From Rheinheimera texasensis DSM 17496 (GTDB lineage: Bacteria; Pseudomonadota; Gammaproteobacteria; Enterobacterales; Alteromonadaceae), in NCBI RefSeq assembly GCF_000711985.1, contig NZ_JONU01000007.1, forward strand, positions 1,116,001 to 1,180,000: a DNA stretch of 64,000 nt. Reading direction: 5' to 3'. Below the pieces are notes generated by a model. The model searched no databases. It was given only the letters and a program-made list of their open reading frames with translations, and was not told the origin of the DNA. The number at the start of each line of letters is the position of its first letter. The stretch's first letter is position 1. The position numbers and the translations under genes were made by a program. This document shows positions 16,521 to 26,716 of this stretch, in pieces.

Positions 16521-19310
16521 CTAGTGCGCCTGATCCCAGTTATCACCGGAGCCTGCCTCAACCAGCAGCGGCACGTCCAGTTGCACCGCATTTTGCATCA
16601 GCTGTACCAGCGCTGCCTGATGCCTGACCAATTCGGTTTCGCTGACTTCAAACACCAGTTCATCGTGCACCTGCATAATCATCAGGATCCCAGCCGGATC
16701 CTGCTGTTGCAGGTAAGCGTCGACGCTGAGCATGGCACGTTTGATAATGTCTGCTGCGGTACCCTGCATCGGTGCGTTAATGGCAGCACGTTCGGCGCCT
16801 TTACGCCGTCCCATGTTTTTACTCTGGATCTCCGGCAAATAGAGCCTGCGGCCAAATAGCGTCTCTACATAGCCCAGTTCATGCGCCTGCTGCCGTGTCC
16901 TCTCCATATACGCCAGTACACCCGGGAAGCGGGCAAAATAGGTATCAACATAATGTTGTGCTTCACCGCGACTGATATCGAGTTGCTGCGCCAGACCAAA
17001 AGCTGACATACCGTAAATCAGGCCAAAGTTGACCGCCTTAGCGCGCCGGCGTTGTTCGCTGCTGACATCGGCCAGCGGCACGCCAAACACTTCTGCCGCA
17101 GTCGCACGGTGAATATCGCGGCCTTGTGCAAATGCTTCCAGCAGCGCTTTGTCCTGTGACAAATGCGCCATGATGCGTAGTTCAATTTGTGAGTAGTCCA
17201 GCGCCAGAATTTTTTTGCCGGCAGGCGCAATAAAAGCCTGACGAATGCGCCGGCCTTCTTCGGTGCGGATCGGAATATTCTGTAAATTCGGCTCAGTCGA
17301 ACTTAAACGACCGGTTGCTGCCACCGCCTGATGATAAGAGGTATGCACCCGACCGGTTTGCGGATTGATGCTTTGCGGTAACTTATCGGTATAAGTGGAT
17401 TTGAGCTTAGTCAGGCTGCGGTGCTCGATGATCACACGGGGCAATTCATATTGTTGTGCCAGTTCAACCAATACCTCTTCAGCAGTAGAAGGTACGCCGG
17501 TCGGCGTTTTCTTCAGCACCGGCAGTTTTTGCTCATCAAACAGAATTTCCTGCAGTTGCTTAGGCGAAGACAAATTAAAGACTTTACCGGCGACCTGATG
17601 TGCCTGCGCTTCCAGTTCGCTGATACGTCCGGCCAGAAATTCACTTTGTTTACCGAGCAGTGCCGCGTCAATCAGCACACCATTGCGTTCCAGCCGTGAT
17701 AACACACTGAGTAACGGCATTTCGATAGCACGAAACACCTGCGCCGGGCCTGTCGCCTGTTGCAGCTGTGGCCACATTGCTAAATGCAGCTGTAGGGTCA
17801 CATCTGCATCTTCAGCGGCGTATTCGGCAGCTTTTTCCAGCTCAATCTGATTAAAAGTCAGTTGTTTGCTGCCTTTGCCAGCGATATCCTCAAAGGAAAT
17901 TGGTTGATGCTGCAAGTGACGTTCAGACAGACTGTCCATATCATGACGGCCGGCGACACTGTTTAGAGTATAAGACTCGAGCATCGTATCGAACTCAATC
18001 CCTTGTAATTCAATGTTATAGCGGGCCAGTACACTTTTATCATACTTGAGGTTCTGCCCGACTTTGGCCGCTTTTGTATCTTCGAGCCAGGGTTTCAGAG
18101 AGTTCAGGACTTCAGCCAGCGGCAATTGCTCCGGCGCACCTAAATAATCATGGCCGACCGGCAAATACCAGGCCTGGCCCGGAGCCACGGCAAATGACAT
18201 ACCGACCAGTTCCGCCTGCATGTAATCCAGACTGGTGGTTTCGGTATCAAAGGCGACCAGTGCTGCGTTTTGTAATGTCGCCAGCAGTTGGCGGAAATCC
18301 GCGTCATTTAAAATGGTCTGGTATTGACTACGGTCAATAGCAGAGGCTGCGTTTGCCGGGATAGCACTGACGGCGCTGGCAACAGCTTCTTCAGTCGCAA
18401 CCGATGTGTTTGTTCCGGCATTTTTCTGCTGGGACAATATCTCACTGTGCCAGCGTTTAAATTCACAATGTGCAAAGAGCTCAGCCAACTGCGTCAGATC
18501 TGCAGGCTGGATATGGAGTTGATGAAAAGCTTGCGGCAAATCGACATCGATCTTGATTGTCGCCAGCCGGTACGACAGCTCCAGTTGTTCCTGATGCTCG
18601 CGTAATTTGTCTGCAATGGTTTTACTACCGCGGAAATTCAGGGTGGCGATGTCATCGAGCCGTTGGTATAGATCTGTAATACTGCCAATGCCCTGCAATA
18701 GCGCCTGTGCAGTTTTTTCACCGACGCCGGGCAGTCCGGGGATGTTGTCGGCTTTGTCGCCCATCAGCGCGAGAAAATCGATGATGAGATCTGGGCCAAC
18801 ACCAAATTTTTCTTTGACGCCTTCCGGATCCAAAATAGTGTCGGTCATGGTGTTTATCAGGGTTACATGGGCATTGACCAGCTGTGCCATGTCTTTGTCA
18901 CCGGTCGAGATCAAAACATGCCGACCTTGAGCGCTGGCTTCAGTTGCCAGCGTTCCTATCACATCGTCCGCTTCCACCCCTGAAATACACAACAGTGGTA
19001 ATCCCATCGCGCGAATGATGTGGTGTAAAGGCTCGATTTGACTGCGCAAATCATCCGGCATTGGCGGGCGATGAGCTTTGTAATCGGCGTACATTTCGTT
19101 ACGGAAGGTCGGGCCTTTCGCGTCAAAGACGACCGCCATCTGGCTTGGATTGTATTGGCGCAACAAACTTTTCAGCATGTTGACCACGCCATAGATGGCG
19201 CCGGTGGCCTCACCCCGTGAATTTGTCAGGTGCGGTGGCGAATGATAAGCGCGAAATAAATAAGAAGAACCATCAACCAGGATCAAGGGATCAGCAGGGA
19301 TCTGCGGCAT
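16521..19310 (-). CDS. polA: DNA polymerase I
   Basis: 929-residue repair and Okazaki-fragment-processing polymerase. Order of domains: 5'-3' exonuclease (about 1-290, with [13 protein letters not shown] and [11 protein letters not shown]); 3'-5' exonuclease (about 325-520, catalytic D and E in [10 protein letters not shown], so proofreading looks intact); and family A polymerase (about 530-929) with motif [15 protein letters not shown], motif [15 protein letters not shown] and motif [13 protein letters not shown]. coli Pol I is 928 residues. The gene is followed on the same strand by a terminator and then Spot 42. Confidence 0.98.
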   Translation of the reverse strand: MPQIPADPLILVDGSSYLFRAYHSPPHLTNSRGEATGAIYGVVNMLKSLLRQYNPSQMAVVFDAKGPTFRNEMYADYKAHRPPMPDDLRSQIEPLHHIIRAMGLPLLCISGVEADDVIGTLATEASAQGRHVLISTGDKDMAQLVNAHVTLINTMTDTILDPEGVKEKFGVGPDLIIDFLALMGDKADNIPGLPGVGEKTAQALLQGIGSITDLYQRLDDIATLNFRGSKTIADKLREHQEQLELSYRLATIKIDVDLPQAFHQLHIQPADLTQLAELFAHCEFKRWHSEILSQQKNAGTNTSVATEEAVASAVSAIPANAASAIDRSQYQTILNDADFRQLLATLQNAALVAFDTETTSLDYMQAELVGMSFAVAPGQAWYLPVGHDYLGAPEQLPLAEVLNSLKPWLEDTKAAKVGQNLKYDKSVLARYNIELQGIEFDTMLESYTLNSVAGRHDMDSLSERHLQHQPISFEDIAGKGSKQLTFNQIELEKAAEYAAEDADVTLQLHLAMWPQLQQATGPAQVFRAIEMPLLSVLSRLERNGVLIDAALLGKQSEFLAGRISELEAQAHQVAGKVFNLSSPKQLQEILFDEQKLPVLKKTPTGVPSTAEEVLVELAQQYELPRVIIEHRSLTKLKSTYTDKLPQSINPQTGRVHTSYHQAVAATGRLSSTEPNLQNIPIRTEEGRRIRQAFIAPAGKKILALDYSQIELRIMAHLSQDKALLEAFAQGRDIHRATAAEVFGVPLADVSSEQRRRAKAVNFGLIYGMSAFGLAQQLDISRGEAQHYVDTYFARFPGVLAYMERTRQQAHELGYVETLFGRRLYLPEIQSKNMGRRKGAERAAINAPMQGTAADIIKRAMLSVDAYLQQQDPAGILMIMQVHDELVFEVSETELVRHQAALVQLMQNAVQLDVPLLVEAGSGDNWDQAH

Positions 19311-19864
19311 AGCAGGAGCTCCGGAGAAATTTTAGCAAGAATGCCACAAGCGCAGCCGGACAACCAGCGATACAGGTTGGTCCGAGTTGTGGATATCTTG
19401 TGAATATGTCTGTGAAGAAATTTTGTGAACGAGTAAGCGAACCGTCGGATTTATCCGGCAGTTTGAGGCTAAGATGATGTTTATTAAGAAAAAACGAAGG
19501 GGGAGACAGCCAGACCCTTGTTATTATTCTTTACTTCCTGTGTGTGGAAAACAGTTTTTCCACGCCGTTGGCTGTTGTAAAAGGTGTATCGAAATTTGCG
19601 ACACAAACCAGTCAACGGGAAAACAGACTACCACAACCACAGCGAATGCAAAGCAGAAAAAACAAAAATAATTTGCTTGATTCGGAGTGCTAATTTCGAT
19701 GCGTTCGATTAGGGATCCGCCCCGATCCGAAGAAAGATCCGCTTTTTTGTTTAAGATCACCACGATGCGACAGATGTTGATTCGCAGGGCTTTCACAATT
19801 TACTGGCGCAACGCTATAATGCCCTGAATTTTGTAAGGCATTTAATCCCCGGGGACCCCGACCA
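19311..19864. other. Intergenic region between polA and cytochrome c5
   Basis: 554 bases with no convincing gene. It should hold the polA promoter on the left and carries the cytochrome c5 promoter on the right (19792-19820). A perfect inverted repeat GTGGAAAA-CAGT-TTTTCCAC sits at 19544-19563 without a T-tract. Three GATCCG copies cluster at 19713-19738. An AT-rich 65-codon frame at 19474-19671 is not credible as a gene. Confidence 0.6.
19792..19820 (+). promoter_or_regulatory. Cytochrome c5 promoter
   Basis: TTCACA (19792-19797), 17 bp, then perfect TATAAT (19815-19820). This predicts a start near 19827 and a 38-nt leader before the ATG. Confidence 0.75.
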
Positions 19865-20263
19865 ATGAAAAAAATCACTGTTGCTGTGGCCATGCTGAGT
19901 TTTGCAGTGCTGGCGCAAACACCGGCTGAAGACAAAAGCCTGGAAGAACTGAAAGCGCGCATTGCCCCAGTCGGGCAGGTTTATCTGGCAGGTGCCGAAC
20001 CTGTGGCGGCAAAACCAACGGGTCCTCGTACCGGTGAGCAGGTTTATCAGGGCGCTTGTTTTGCTTGTCACGCTACCGGCGCATTAGACGCACCGAAAAA
20101 AGGTGATGCTGCAGCCTGGAAACCGCGTTTGGCACAAGGGATGGAAACGCTGCACAAACACGCGATCGACGGGATCCGGGCGATGCCACCACGTGGTACA
20201 TGTGGTGATTGTTCAGATGATGATATCTTAAATGCCATTAAGTTTATGACTGACGGCATTTAA
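19865..20263 (+). CDS. Cytochrome c5 family monoheme protein
   Basis: 132-residue periplasmic cytochrome. A signal peptide (about 1-18) precedes a helical c-type domain with one heme site CFACH (about residues 63-67). A likely Met ligand is in RAMPPRGTCGDCSDDD, which also carries the Cys pair typical of cytochrome c5. Members shuttle electrons to terminal oxidases or anaerobic reductases. Monocistronic, with a strong promoter and a rho-independent terminator at 20283. Placement beside polA is common in Pseudomonas and Shewanella relatives. Confidence 0.92.
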   Translation: MKKITVAVAMLSFAVLAQTPAEDKSLEELKARIAPVGQVYLAGAEPVAAKPTGPRTGEQVYQGACFACHATGALDAPKKGDAAAWKPRLAQGMETLHKHAIDGIRAMPPRGTCGDCSDDDILNAIKFMTDGI

Positions 20264-20282
20264 GCTGCTGTGTTGATCAATG

Positions 20283-20306
20283 GGCTGCCCGCGGGCGGCC
20301 TTTTTT
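20283..20306 (+). terminator. Cytochrome c5 terminator
   Basis: GGCTGCCC/GGGCGGCC stem (one G-T pair) with a very short loop followed by six T, 20 bases past the stop. Confidence 0.88.
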
Positions 20307-20553
20307 ATTGTTATTGCTACGCTGCTGTCATCTATTTGTCGCAGATCGCAGCGCCATAAACTGTGAGCTGCTTGCAATCGGTTTACTGAAAACCATGTTA
20401 TTGCCAACAAGTCGTCAACAATAACTAAAACGTCTAAAAATCCAGCCGTAAAATGGCGGGCTGCTCTTTCCTCTGTTTAATCTTTGTGCATAATAGGACC
20501 GGTTCTGTATAAAGATCCGACCACCGGGTCAATAACGAAAATAAGAGCGTCCG

Positions 20554-23148
20554 TTGAAGGAATTAACTGCACACGCCACGAACCGGCAACAATCCGGCCA
20601 AATTCGTCGCCTGACATCATTACTGAAAAAGTATCAGCTCGCTTATGCTGTTCAGCAGGCTTTGCTGAAGCTGTCAGAGCTGGCCAGTACGCTGACCGAC
20701 ATGGCGCAGTTTTATCCACAAATCCATCAGCTGGTTAACCAGCACCTTGCCGCTGACAACTTCTTTGTTGTGTTACTCGACCCACCTACCGGCCGTTTTC
20801 AGCTTGAATATTATGCCGATGAAAAAGATTGTCTGGATGACTCAGCTCTGGATCCGGCTGATTTTGCCAGAGGCATGACGGGTTATGTCTGCCGCACTGG
20901 TCAGCCACTACTGTGCGACGCCGCCAGATTCCGTCAACTGATAGCCGCCGGCGATATTGAAGCCCAGGGCACTCCAAGTCATCACTGGCTGGGTGTACCG
21001 CTGCGCCGCGGCCAGTTGGTTATCGGCGTGATGGCGGTACAGCTGTATGAAGAAGGTCGTTTATACACCCAGCATGATGTCGATTTACTCACTGAAATTG
21101 CCGTTCACACAGTGACCGCCATTGACCGGGTGAAGAGCCGCGAATTACTGGAACAGACAGTTCGCGAGCGTACCCGTCAGCTCCAGAACACCAATCAGTC
21201 ACTGCAACGCGAAATTCGTGAGCGCAGCAACGCCGAAAAGCTGCAGGCTGCTTTGTACAAGATCTCAGAACTCACCGCCACCGAACTGGATATGGCGGCG
21301 TTTTACCGCCAGGTACATCAAATCCTCAGCAGCCTGATGCCGGCGGAAAACTGCTATATCGCCTTGCTCGATGAAAGTGGCAAATCGCTGAGTTTCCCAT
21401 TTTATGTCGACCAATATTGTCCGCCTGCGACGGAGAGGCCACTACGCAAAGGCTTCACAGAATATGTGTTGCGGGTGGGCGAAGCCCGGTTAATCAATAA
21501 AGAACTGTCAGATTTGTTAGTGACGCAAGGCGAAGTGATCCGGCTGGTACAGGATAATGCTGGTAGTCCGTTGCCGCACTCCACCAGCTGGCTGGGCGCA
21601 CCGTTGTTAATCGAGCAACAGGCGCTAGGTGTTATTGCCGTCCAGTCATATCATCAGGACTATATCTATGGCGATAACGAACTGAATATTTTACGGTTTG
21701 TGTCGCAGCATATCGCAGTGGCTATTCAGCGCCGACTGAATATCGAACAACAGAAACTGCACCAGGAAGATTTAGAACGGAAGATTTTTGAACGCACCCG
21801 CGAATTGCGTCAGACCAATCTATTTTTGCGCCTGCAAGTTGAAGAGCGGAAAAAAGCCGAAGAAAAGCTGTTTCATGAAGCCAACCATGATGCACTGACG
21901 GGTCTTGCTAACCGGCAGATGTTTATGCTGCAGCTCAAGCAAAAATTTGCGCTGCGTAATCGTGAAGCTAATCTGAAATTTGCGCTGTTATTCATTGATT
22001 TAGATCGCTTTAAACTGATTAACGACACGCTTGGTCATCATGCCGGTGACGCTTTCCTGATTGAGATCAGTCAACGTTTACTGCTGACGGTGCGGGAACA
22101 TGATTTAGTGGCGCGCCTTGGCGGTGACGAGTTTGTCGTGTTGCTGACCCAGTTACAGCAGGATGCTGATGCAGAAGATGTCGCAGATCGAATCATCGAA
22201 GCCGTGCGTCAGCCAATGGAATTACAGGGCCAAAGCCTGTATTCCGGTGCCTCTGTTGGGATCGCTCATTATGATGCCAGTTACACTAATGCCGATGGTA
22301 TGTTGCGAGACGCCGATGCGGCTATGTATCAGGCTAAAGCACTGGGTCGTAATCGTTTTGTAATTTTTACTGAATCGATGCGTCAGCAGTTGCTGCAGGA
22401 ACTGTCTCTGGAACAGGCACTGCATCAGGCCGTGACAGAACAGCAGTTCTCGGTTGCCTACGACCCGATTATCTGCAGCGAAAAACATCATACGCTCGGT
22501 TACGCCGCGCGTATGCAATGGTTGCATCCACAGTTAGGCCTGCAACAGGATTTCTGTCAGCAGGCGGCGCAGGCCGGTGTGCTGCCGCAAATTGAATTAC
22601 AGCTGCTGCAACAAATTCTGGATTTACTCAGTAGTCAGTCACAACCTGCGGTGATTTGCTTGCCGCTTTGTGTCCAGCACCTTACCCATCCGCAGCATTT
22701 TGACCGGCTGCACAAATTACTCGGCAGTAAACAGCAACTGCTTCACCGCTTAAGCCTGGGTTTTGCCGAATTCGAGTTGATGAAACTCAACAATACTGCA
22801 CTCAGTTATCTGCATAATCTGAAACGGCTCGGCGTGCGGCTGACGCTGGAAAATTTTGGTGCTGAGATGATGCCGCTGGGCCTGCTGACCAGCTACCCAT
22901 TTGATTTTGTCCGCTTAGAAGCCAGCTTCTGCCGCAGCTTACTGCGCCAGAGCCAAAAACGTCAGCTGCTGGATTTGTTGATCACTTTGGCGCAAAACTA
23001 CAAATTCCGCCTGATTGCCGATGGCATCGACGAGCACGCTGTGCGGGCATTATTAGTTGAAGCCGGTTGCTGTTATCTGCAAGGTGAGCTGGTGAAACAG
23101 TTACAACCAGTGCCGGAAGAATCAGTCTTTCTTCAGCAACTGGCGTAA
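20554..23148 (+). CDS. GAF-GAF-GGDEF diguanylate cyclase with degenerate EAL domain
   Basis: 864-residue cytoplasmic signalling protein. Two GAF domains (about 25-190 and 235-400), each followed by a coiled coil with the same E-R-T-R-(Q/E)-L-(Q/R)-(Q/N) pattern, suggest an internal duplication. GGDEF (about 440-600) has the intact motif [12 protein letters not shown] and an I-site REHD five residues upstream. The last 250 residues have the EAL fold outline, but the signature EAL is replaced (YAARMQWL) and the catalytic DDFGTGYSS is LENFGAEMM, so it should not hydrolyse cyclic-di-GMP. The start is a TTG at 20554; an in-frame stop 12 bases earlier limits alternatives. It overlaps the end of rep by 27 bases, tail to tail. 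Confidence 0.88.
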   Translation: MKELTAHATNRQQSGQIRRLTSLLKKYQLAYAVQQALLKLSELASTLTDMAQFYPQIHQLVNQHLAADNFFVVLLDPPTGRFQLEYYADEKDCLDDSALDPADFARGMTGYVCRTGQPLLCDAARFRQLIAAGDIEAQGTPSHHWLGVPLRRGQLVIGVMAVQLYEEGRLYTQHDVDLLTEIAVHTVTAIDRVKSRELLEQTVRERTRQLQNTNQSLQREIRERSNAEKLQAALYKISELTATELDMAAFYRQVHQILSSLMPAENCYIALLDESGKSLSFPFYVDQYCPPATERPLRKGFTEYVLRVGEARLINKELSDLLVTQGEVIRLVQDNAGSPLPHSTSWLGAPLLIEQQALGVIAVQSYHQDYIYGDNELNILRFVSQHIAVAIQRRLNIEQQKLHQEDLERKIFERTRELRQTNLFLRLQVEERKKAEEKLFHEANHDALTGLANRQMFMLQLKQKFALRNREANLKFALLFIDLDRFKLINDTLGHHAGDAFLIEISQRLLLTVREHDLVARLGGDEFVVLLTQLQQDADAEDVADRIIEAVRQPMELQGQSLYSGASVGIAHYDASYTNADGMLRDADAAMYQAKALGRNRFVIFTESMRQQLLQELSLEQALHQAVTEQQFSVAYDPIICSEKHHTLGYAARMQWLHPQLGLQQDFCQQAAQAGVLPQIELQLLQQILDLLSSQSQPAVICLPLCVQHLTHPQHFDRLHKLLGSKQQLLHRLSLGFAEFELMKLNNTALSYLHNLKRLGVRLTLENFGAEMMPLGLLTSYPFDFVRLEASFCRSLLRQSQKRQLLDLLITLAQNYKFRLIADGIDEHAVRALLVEAGCCYLQGELVKQLQPVPEESVFLQQLA

Positions 23149-25137
23149 CCGGTCTAAGTGCGCGAGGCCGGTTTGCTGGCGCTGTTCTTCAGTTTTCACC
23201 GGTGCCGCTTTGGCCCATTCCAAATCGTCTTGTGGTAATTCATCGAGAAAACGGCTCGGCTCAGGCTTCACCACTTCACCATATTGCCGGCGTTCGCGGG
23301 CATAAGTAAAAATCAGTTCGCGCTGTGCCCGGGTAATGCCGACATAGGCCAGACGGCGTTCTTCCTCGACATTGTCTTCGTCAATGCTGGTCTGGTGCGG
23401 CAAAATGCCTTCTTCCATGCCGACCATAAAAACGTACGGAAACTCCAGGCCTTTGGATGCGTGCAAGGTCAGAAGCTGCACCTGATCGGCGTCATCCTGC
23501 TGTTCCTGCCGCTCCATCATGTCGCGCAGCGTCAGCTTGGTGACGACTTCAGCCAGTGTCATTGGCTCATGCTCCTCGTCGCCTTTAAGCATCTCGGTGA
23601 TCCAGCGAAACAGTTCGTTGACGTTTTTCAGTGCCATCTCAGCCGCTTTGGTACTGGCACTGGTTTCGAACAGATAAGCTTCATACTGGCTCTGGCGAAT
23701 GAGATCCCGCACAGCTTCAGCCGGTTCTGCCCGCACTGCGTTGTCCGCAATCGCGACAATCCAGTTGGCAAAATGCCGCACTGCCGCGAGACTTTTGGCT
23801 GATAATTCGTCCGACAATTCCGGCGCGCAGCAGGCATCAAATAAGCTGATATGCAGCTGATTGGCGAGGCTGCCGATTTTCTCCAGCGTCGCTGCACCAA
23901 TTTCGCGTTTGGGCGTGTTGATGATGCGCAGCAGCGCATTATCGTCGTCCTGATTCACCAAAAGGCGTAAGTAAGCCATGATGTCTTTGATTTCACTGCG
24001 CGAAAAAAACGAAGTGCCGCCGGAAATTTTGTACGGAATTCGGTTGGTCATCAGCGCTTTTTCAAACACCCGCGCCTGGTGGTTACCACGGTACAAAATC
24101 GCATAGTCTCGGTACTGACTGCGGTTTAAAAAACGATGCGAGATGATTTCGGCCACCACTTTTTCCGCTTCGTCTTCTTCGTTGCGCGTTGGCAGCACTT
24201 TGAGCGGTACGCCATAGCCCAGTTCACTGAACAGCGCTTTGTCATATTCGTGTGGATTGTTGGCGATCAGAATATTGGCTGCTTTCAGAATGCGCTCGCA
24301 GGAGCGGTAATTCTGTTCCAGTTTAATCACGCGCAGATTGGGGAAATCTTTGCCAAGCAGCACCAGATTTTGCGGTTTGGCGCCGCGCCAGGAATAAATC
24401 GACTGGTCATCGTCACCGACCACAGTAAAACGCTGGCGCTCACCGACCAGCCATTTCACCAGCTCGTACTGACTGGTGTTTGTGTCCTGATATTCATCGA
24501 CCAGCAAATATTGAATTTTCTGCTGCCAGCGGCTGCGCACTTCAACATTAGAAGCAAACAACAAAGTCGGCACCATGATCAGGTCGTCAAAATCTAGTGC
24601 GTTGTAGGCACGCAGTTGCTGGGCGTATTGCGCATAAATATTGGCAAAACTGATCGACTGAGCATCGCTGGCCCGCGCCAGCGCTTGCTGTGGCAGCATT
24701 AAGTCATTTTTCCAGCTGGAGATTTTGCTTTGTAGTGCGCGCAGTAAATCTTTGTCGCCGAGCAGTTCGTGTTCGGTCAGCTCTTTGAGCAGCGCCATGC
24801 TGTCCTGATCATCGAACAAAGTGAAATTGGCTTTATAACCAATGGCTTTGTGCTCTTTTTTGATGATCTCAAGGCCCAGGGTATGGAAGGTTGACACCGT
24901 CAGACCGCGCAATTTGCTGCGGTCCAGCTGATGGCCAATCCGTTCTTTCATTTCGCGGGCCGCTTTGTTGGTAAAAGTCACAGCTGCGATATGCCGGGCT
25001 GGCATTTCGCACTCTTCAATCAGATAGGCAATTTTATTGGTGATCACCCGGGTTTTGCCCGAGCCGGCGCCGGCCAGCACCAGGCAAGGTCCGGCAATAT
25101 ATTTCACCGCGTCATTTTGTTGCGTATTCAGTTTCAT
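23122..25137 (-). CDS. rep: ATP-dependent DNA helicase Rep
   Basis: 671-residue superfamily 1A 3'-5' helicase that helps replication forks through protein roadblocks. Walker A is AGAGSGKTR (about residues 22-30), the Q-motif is N-terminal, motif II is [10 protein letters not shown], motif III is [14 protein letters not shown], motif IV is EQNYRSC and motif VI is [11 protein letters not shown]. coli Rep is 673 residues. Rep and UvrD are close paralogues; the start [14 protein letters not shown] and the length favour Rep. Convergent with the diguanylate cyclase gene, with a 27-base overlap. Confidence 0.95.
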   Translation of the reverse strand: MKLNTQQNDAVKYIAGPCLVLAGAGSGKTRVITNKIAYLIEECEMPARHIAAVTFTNKAAREMKERIGHQLDRSKLRGLTVSTFHTLGLEIIKKEHKAIGYKANFTLFDDQDSMALLKELTEHELLGDKDLLRALQSKISSWKNDLMLPQQALARASDAQSISFANIYAQYAQQLRAYNALDFDDLIMVPTLLFASNVEVRSRWQQKIQYLLVDEYQDTNTSQYELVKWLVGERQRFTVVGDDDQSIYSWRGAKPQNLVLLGKDFPNLRVIKLEQNYRSCERILKAANILIANNPHEYDKALFSELGYGVPLKVLPTRNEEDEAEKVVAEIISHRFLNRSQYRDYAILYRGNHQARVFEKALMTNRIPYKISGGTSFFSRSEIKDIMAYLRLLVNQDDDNALLRIINTPKREIGAATLEKIGSLANQLHISLFDACCAPELSDELSAKSLAAVRHFANWIVAIADNAVRAEPAEAVRDLIRQSQYEAYLFETSASTKAAEMALKNVNELFRWITEMLKGDEEHEPMTLAEVVTKLTLRDMMERQEQQDDADQVQLLTLHASKGLEFPYVFMVGMEEGILPHQTSIDEDNVEEERRLAYVGITRAQRELIFTYARERRQYGEVVKPEPSRFLDELPQDDLEWAKAAPVKTEEQRQQTGLAHLDRLRQLLKKD

Positions 25138-25213
25138 CAGAGTTTTCAGTCACTAAAAGCCGGGTGGTCCGGTCAGGCGCCGCTTGATGCAGGCAGAGGT
25201 TGCGTAGGTGGTT

Positions 25214-25237
25214 GCGCACCTTGTCGCGCACCTTGTC
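25214..25237. repeat. Perfect 12-bp tandem duplication
   Basis: GCGCACCTTGTC twice in direct succession in the region between divergent rep and ubiK. A slippage-prone microrepeat; no regulatory meaning is evident. Confidence 0.6.
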
Positions 25238-25389
25238 TCGCAAGAGGGCGCTAGTGTAGCCCAAAGCAGACAGCACCAGAAGATCCGCCATTTTAATTCA
25301 GCGTCCCAGCCTTGAAAAAACAGTCGCCAGCGCCATGTTCAGTCCTTACACTGGATGTTCTATCCTGACCTCCGACTGAGGACCCTGCT

Positions 25390-25650
25390 ATGTTAGATCC
25401 GAAAAAAATTGAAGACATCGCCCGCCAGATTGGCGCCTCAATTCCGCCCAAATTTCGTGAAGTGGCCGACGATGTTGAAGCTAAAGTCAAAGCAGTACTG
25501 CAAGCCAAACTGAGCTCGCTGGATTTTGTGTCGCGGGAAGAGTTTGATGTGCAGCGTCAGGTATTGCTGCGGACCCGCGAAAAACTTGAAGCGCTGGAAC
25601 AGCAGGTGCAACAACTGCTGGCCGCGCAAGCCGCTGAAAAAACTGAATAA
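25390..25650 (+). CDS. ubiK: Ubiquinone biosynthesis accessory factor UbiK
   Basis: 86-residue protein of the BMFP/YqiC family, which assists UbiJ and the soluble Ubi complex in aerobic ubiquinone synthesis. The sequence starts [15 protein letters not shown], the family hallmark, and contains an amphipathic helix followed by a C-terminal coiled coil (about 45-80) with [19 protein letters not shown]. Length is within the family range. It is followed nine bases later by a small gene with a strong ribosome binding site. Confidence 0.92.
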   Translation: MLDPKKIEDIARQIGASIPPKFREVADDVEAKVKAVLQAKLSSLDFVSREEFDVQRQVLLRTREKLEALEQQVQQLLAAQAAEKTE

Positions 25651-25659
25651 GGAGCCATC

Positions 25660-25812
25660 GTGGACGATTTTGACCTGGATTTAGACCATCTGGATTTTGA
25701 TGCAGCAGCGCAAAACAATGCCGCAAAACTGGCCGCAGCAGATGCTGCCGCAGCGGCCGCAGAAGCCTTACCGGATGAAGATGATTGCGCCGGTGGCGCC
25801 TGTAAAATCTGA
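25660..25812 (+). CDS. 50-residue acidic/alanine-rich protein of unknown function
   Basis: A short frame starting at GTG with AAGGAG seven bases upstream, overlapping the ubiK stop region. Its ribosome binding site is among the strongest in the window. The N-terminus repeats Asp/Leu/Phe (DDFDLDLDHLDFD), the middle is an alanine-rich helix (about 15-38), and the C-terminus is DDCAGGACKI with two Cys separated by four residues. No signal peptide or membrane segment. Transcribed with ubiK. The Cys pair could bind metal or form a disulfide; I do not recognise the family. Confidence 0.6.
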   Translation: MDDFDLDLDHLDFDAAAQNNAAKLAAADAAAAAAEALPDEDDCAGGACKI

Positions 25813-25846
25813 CATCGGCCTGCACCATCAGCCAAGGCACAGTCGT

Positions 25847-26620
25847 ATGCCGGGTATTTGCCTGCACTTCTGTGCTCTGATTACTCTGCTGGCCGCACCG
25901 TGCAATGCACTGGCAGCAGACTGGCAGCGTATTCACAGCCCGCAGCTGCAATATGACTTGCAGTACAAAGTGCTGCCAAGCCCGGGTTATCAGCCCGGCG
26001 ACCCGGTGTTGTATGCCACCGACGGCGCCTGGTATGCCGAACAGGGCCAGTTACCGGAGCTTATCAATCAGTTGCGTGCTGAAGGCAAAATCCGGCCTTT
26101 ATTGCTGGTGCTGGTCGACGCTCGCGACCCGGCTGATTTAACCGTCAACCGGCGCCATCAGCAATTTATGTGCAACAAGCAGTATGCGGCGTTTTTCCGC
26201 GACACCTTGCTGCCTGCTGTGCAACAACAATATCAGCCATCAACAGCGCGCACCGATCGGGTGATCCTCGGCCTGTCATTTGGCGCGATTAATGCTGCCT
26301 GTTTTGGTCTGTTACTGCCCAATCAGTTTGGCAATCTCGCGATGCAATCGCCCGGCAATAAAGATCATCTGGCGGTGTTAACCAAGCTCTATCAGCAACA
26401 GCCGTTGTTGCCGCTAAAAATGTCGCTGTCTTTTGGCACCCTGAACGACAACCTCGGTGCCGGCCGTAAATTCAATCAAATACTGCAGCGTAAAGGCTAT
26501 AACGTTGCCTATCAGGAAGTCCGGTTTGGTCATAACTGGCACAACTGGCAGCCACTGCTGGACGATGTGCTGCTGCATTTTTTCCCTCCAACTAATATCG
26601 CAAAAGCTAATCGTTTTTAA
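25847..26620 (+). CDS. Exported alpha/beta-hydrolase esterase (Esterase D/Fes-like family)
   Basis: 257-residue putative esterase. A signal peptide (about 1-24, ending NALA) is present when the ATG at 25847 is used; a longer frame from 25697 would run through the small upstream gene and is unlikely. The nucleophile elbow is GLSFG (about residues 141-145), the oxyanion side is consistent with LYATDGAW (about 60), and the likely catalytic His is in FGHNWHNW near the end. The family (PF00756) includes siderophore esterases and S-formylglutathione hydrolases. The substrate is unknown. It lies upstream of the catalase gene, separated by an AT-rich region. Confidence 0.82.
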   Translation: MPGICLHFCALITLLAAPCNALAADWQRIHSPQLQYDLQYKVLPSPGYQPGDPVLYATDGAWYAEQGQLPELINQLRAEGKIRPLLLVLVDARDPADLTVNRRHQQFMCNKQYAAFFRDTLLPAVQQQYQPSTARTDRVILGLSFGAINAACFGLLLPNQFGNLAMQSPGNKDHLAVLTKLYQQQPLLPLKMSLSFGTLNDNLGAGRKFNQILQRKGYNVAYQEVRFGHNWHNWQPLLDDVLLHFFPPTNIAKANRF

Positions 26621-26646
26621 CGATTATATATATTTATTTATATCAT
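26610..26646 (+). promoter_or_regulatory. Possible OxyR-like site upstream of the catalase gene
   Basis: ATCG-N7-CGAT-N7-ATTT-N7-TCAT follows the spacing of the OxyR consensus ATAG-N7-CTAT-N7-ATAG-N7-CTAT with 10 of 16 positions matching. It includes a perfect AATCGTT-TTT-AACGATT inverted repeat over the esterase stop codon. In AT-rich DNA this may be chance. Confidence 0.3.
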
Positions 26647-26716
26647 TTTTTAAATCAACATGATGTCCCTAAGCTGATCAGGCAGGAAAGAGCTGACTCA
26701 GACAGAGGGCAAACCA

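Noticed and set aside
19474-19671. 65-residue Lys/Thr-rich frame between polA and cytochrome c5
   Set aside because: Low-complexity composition, no family resemblance and no promoter; only a weak GAGG upstream.
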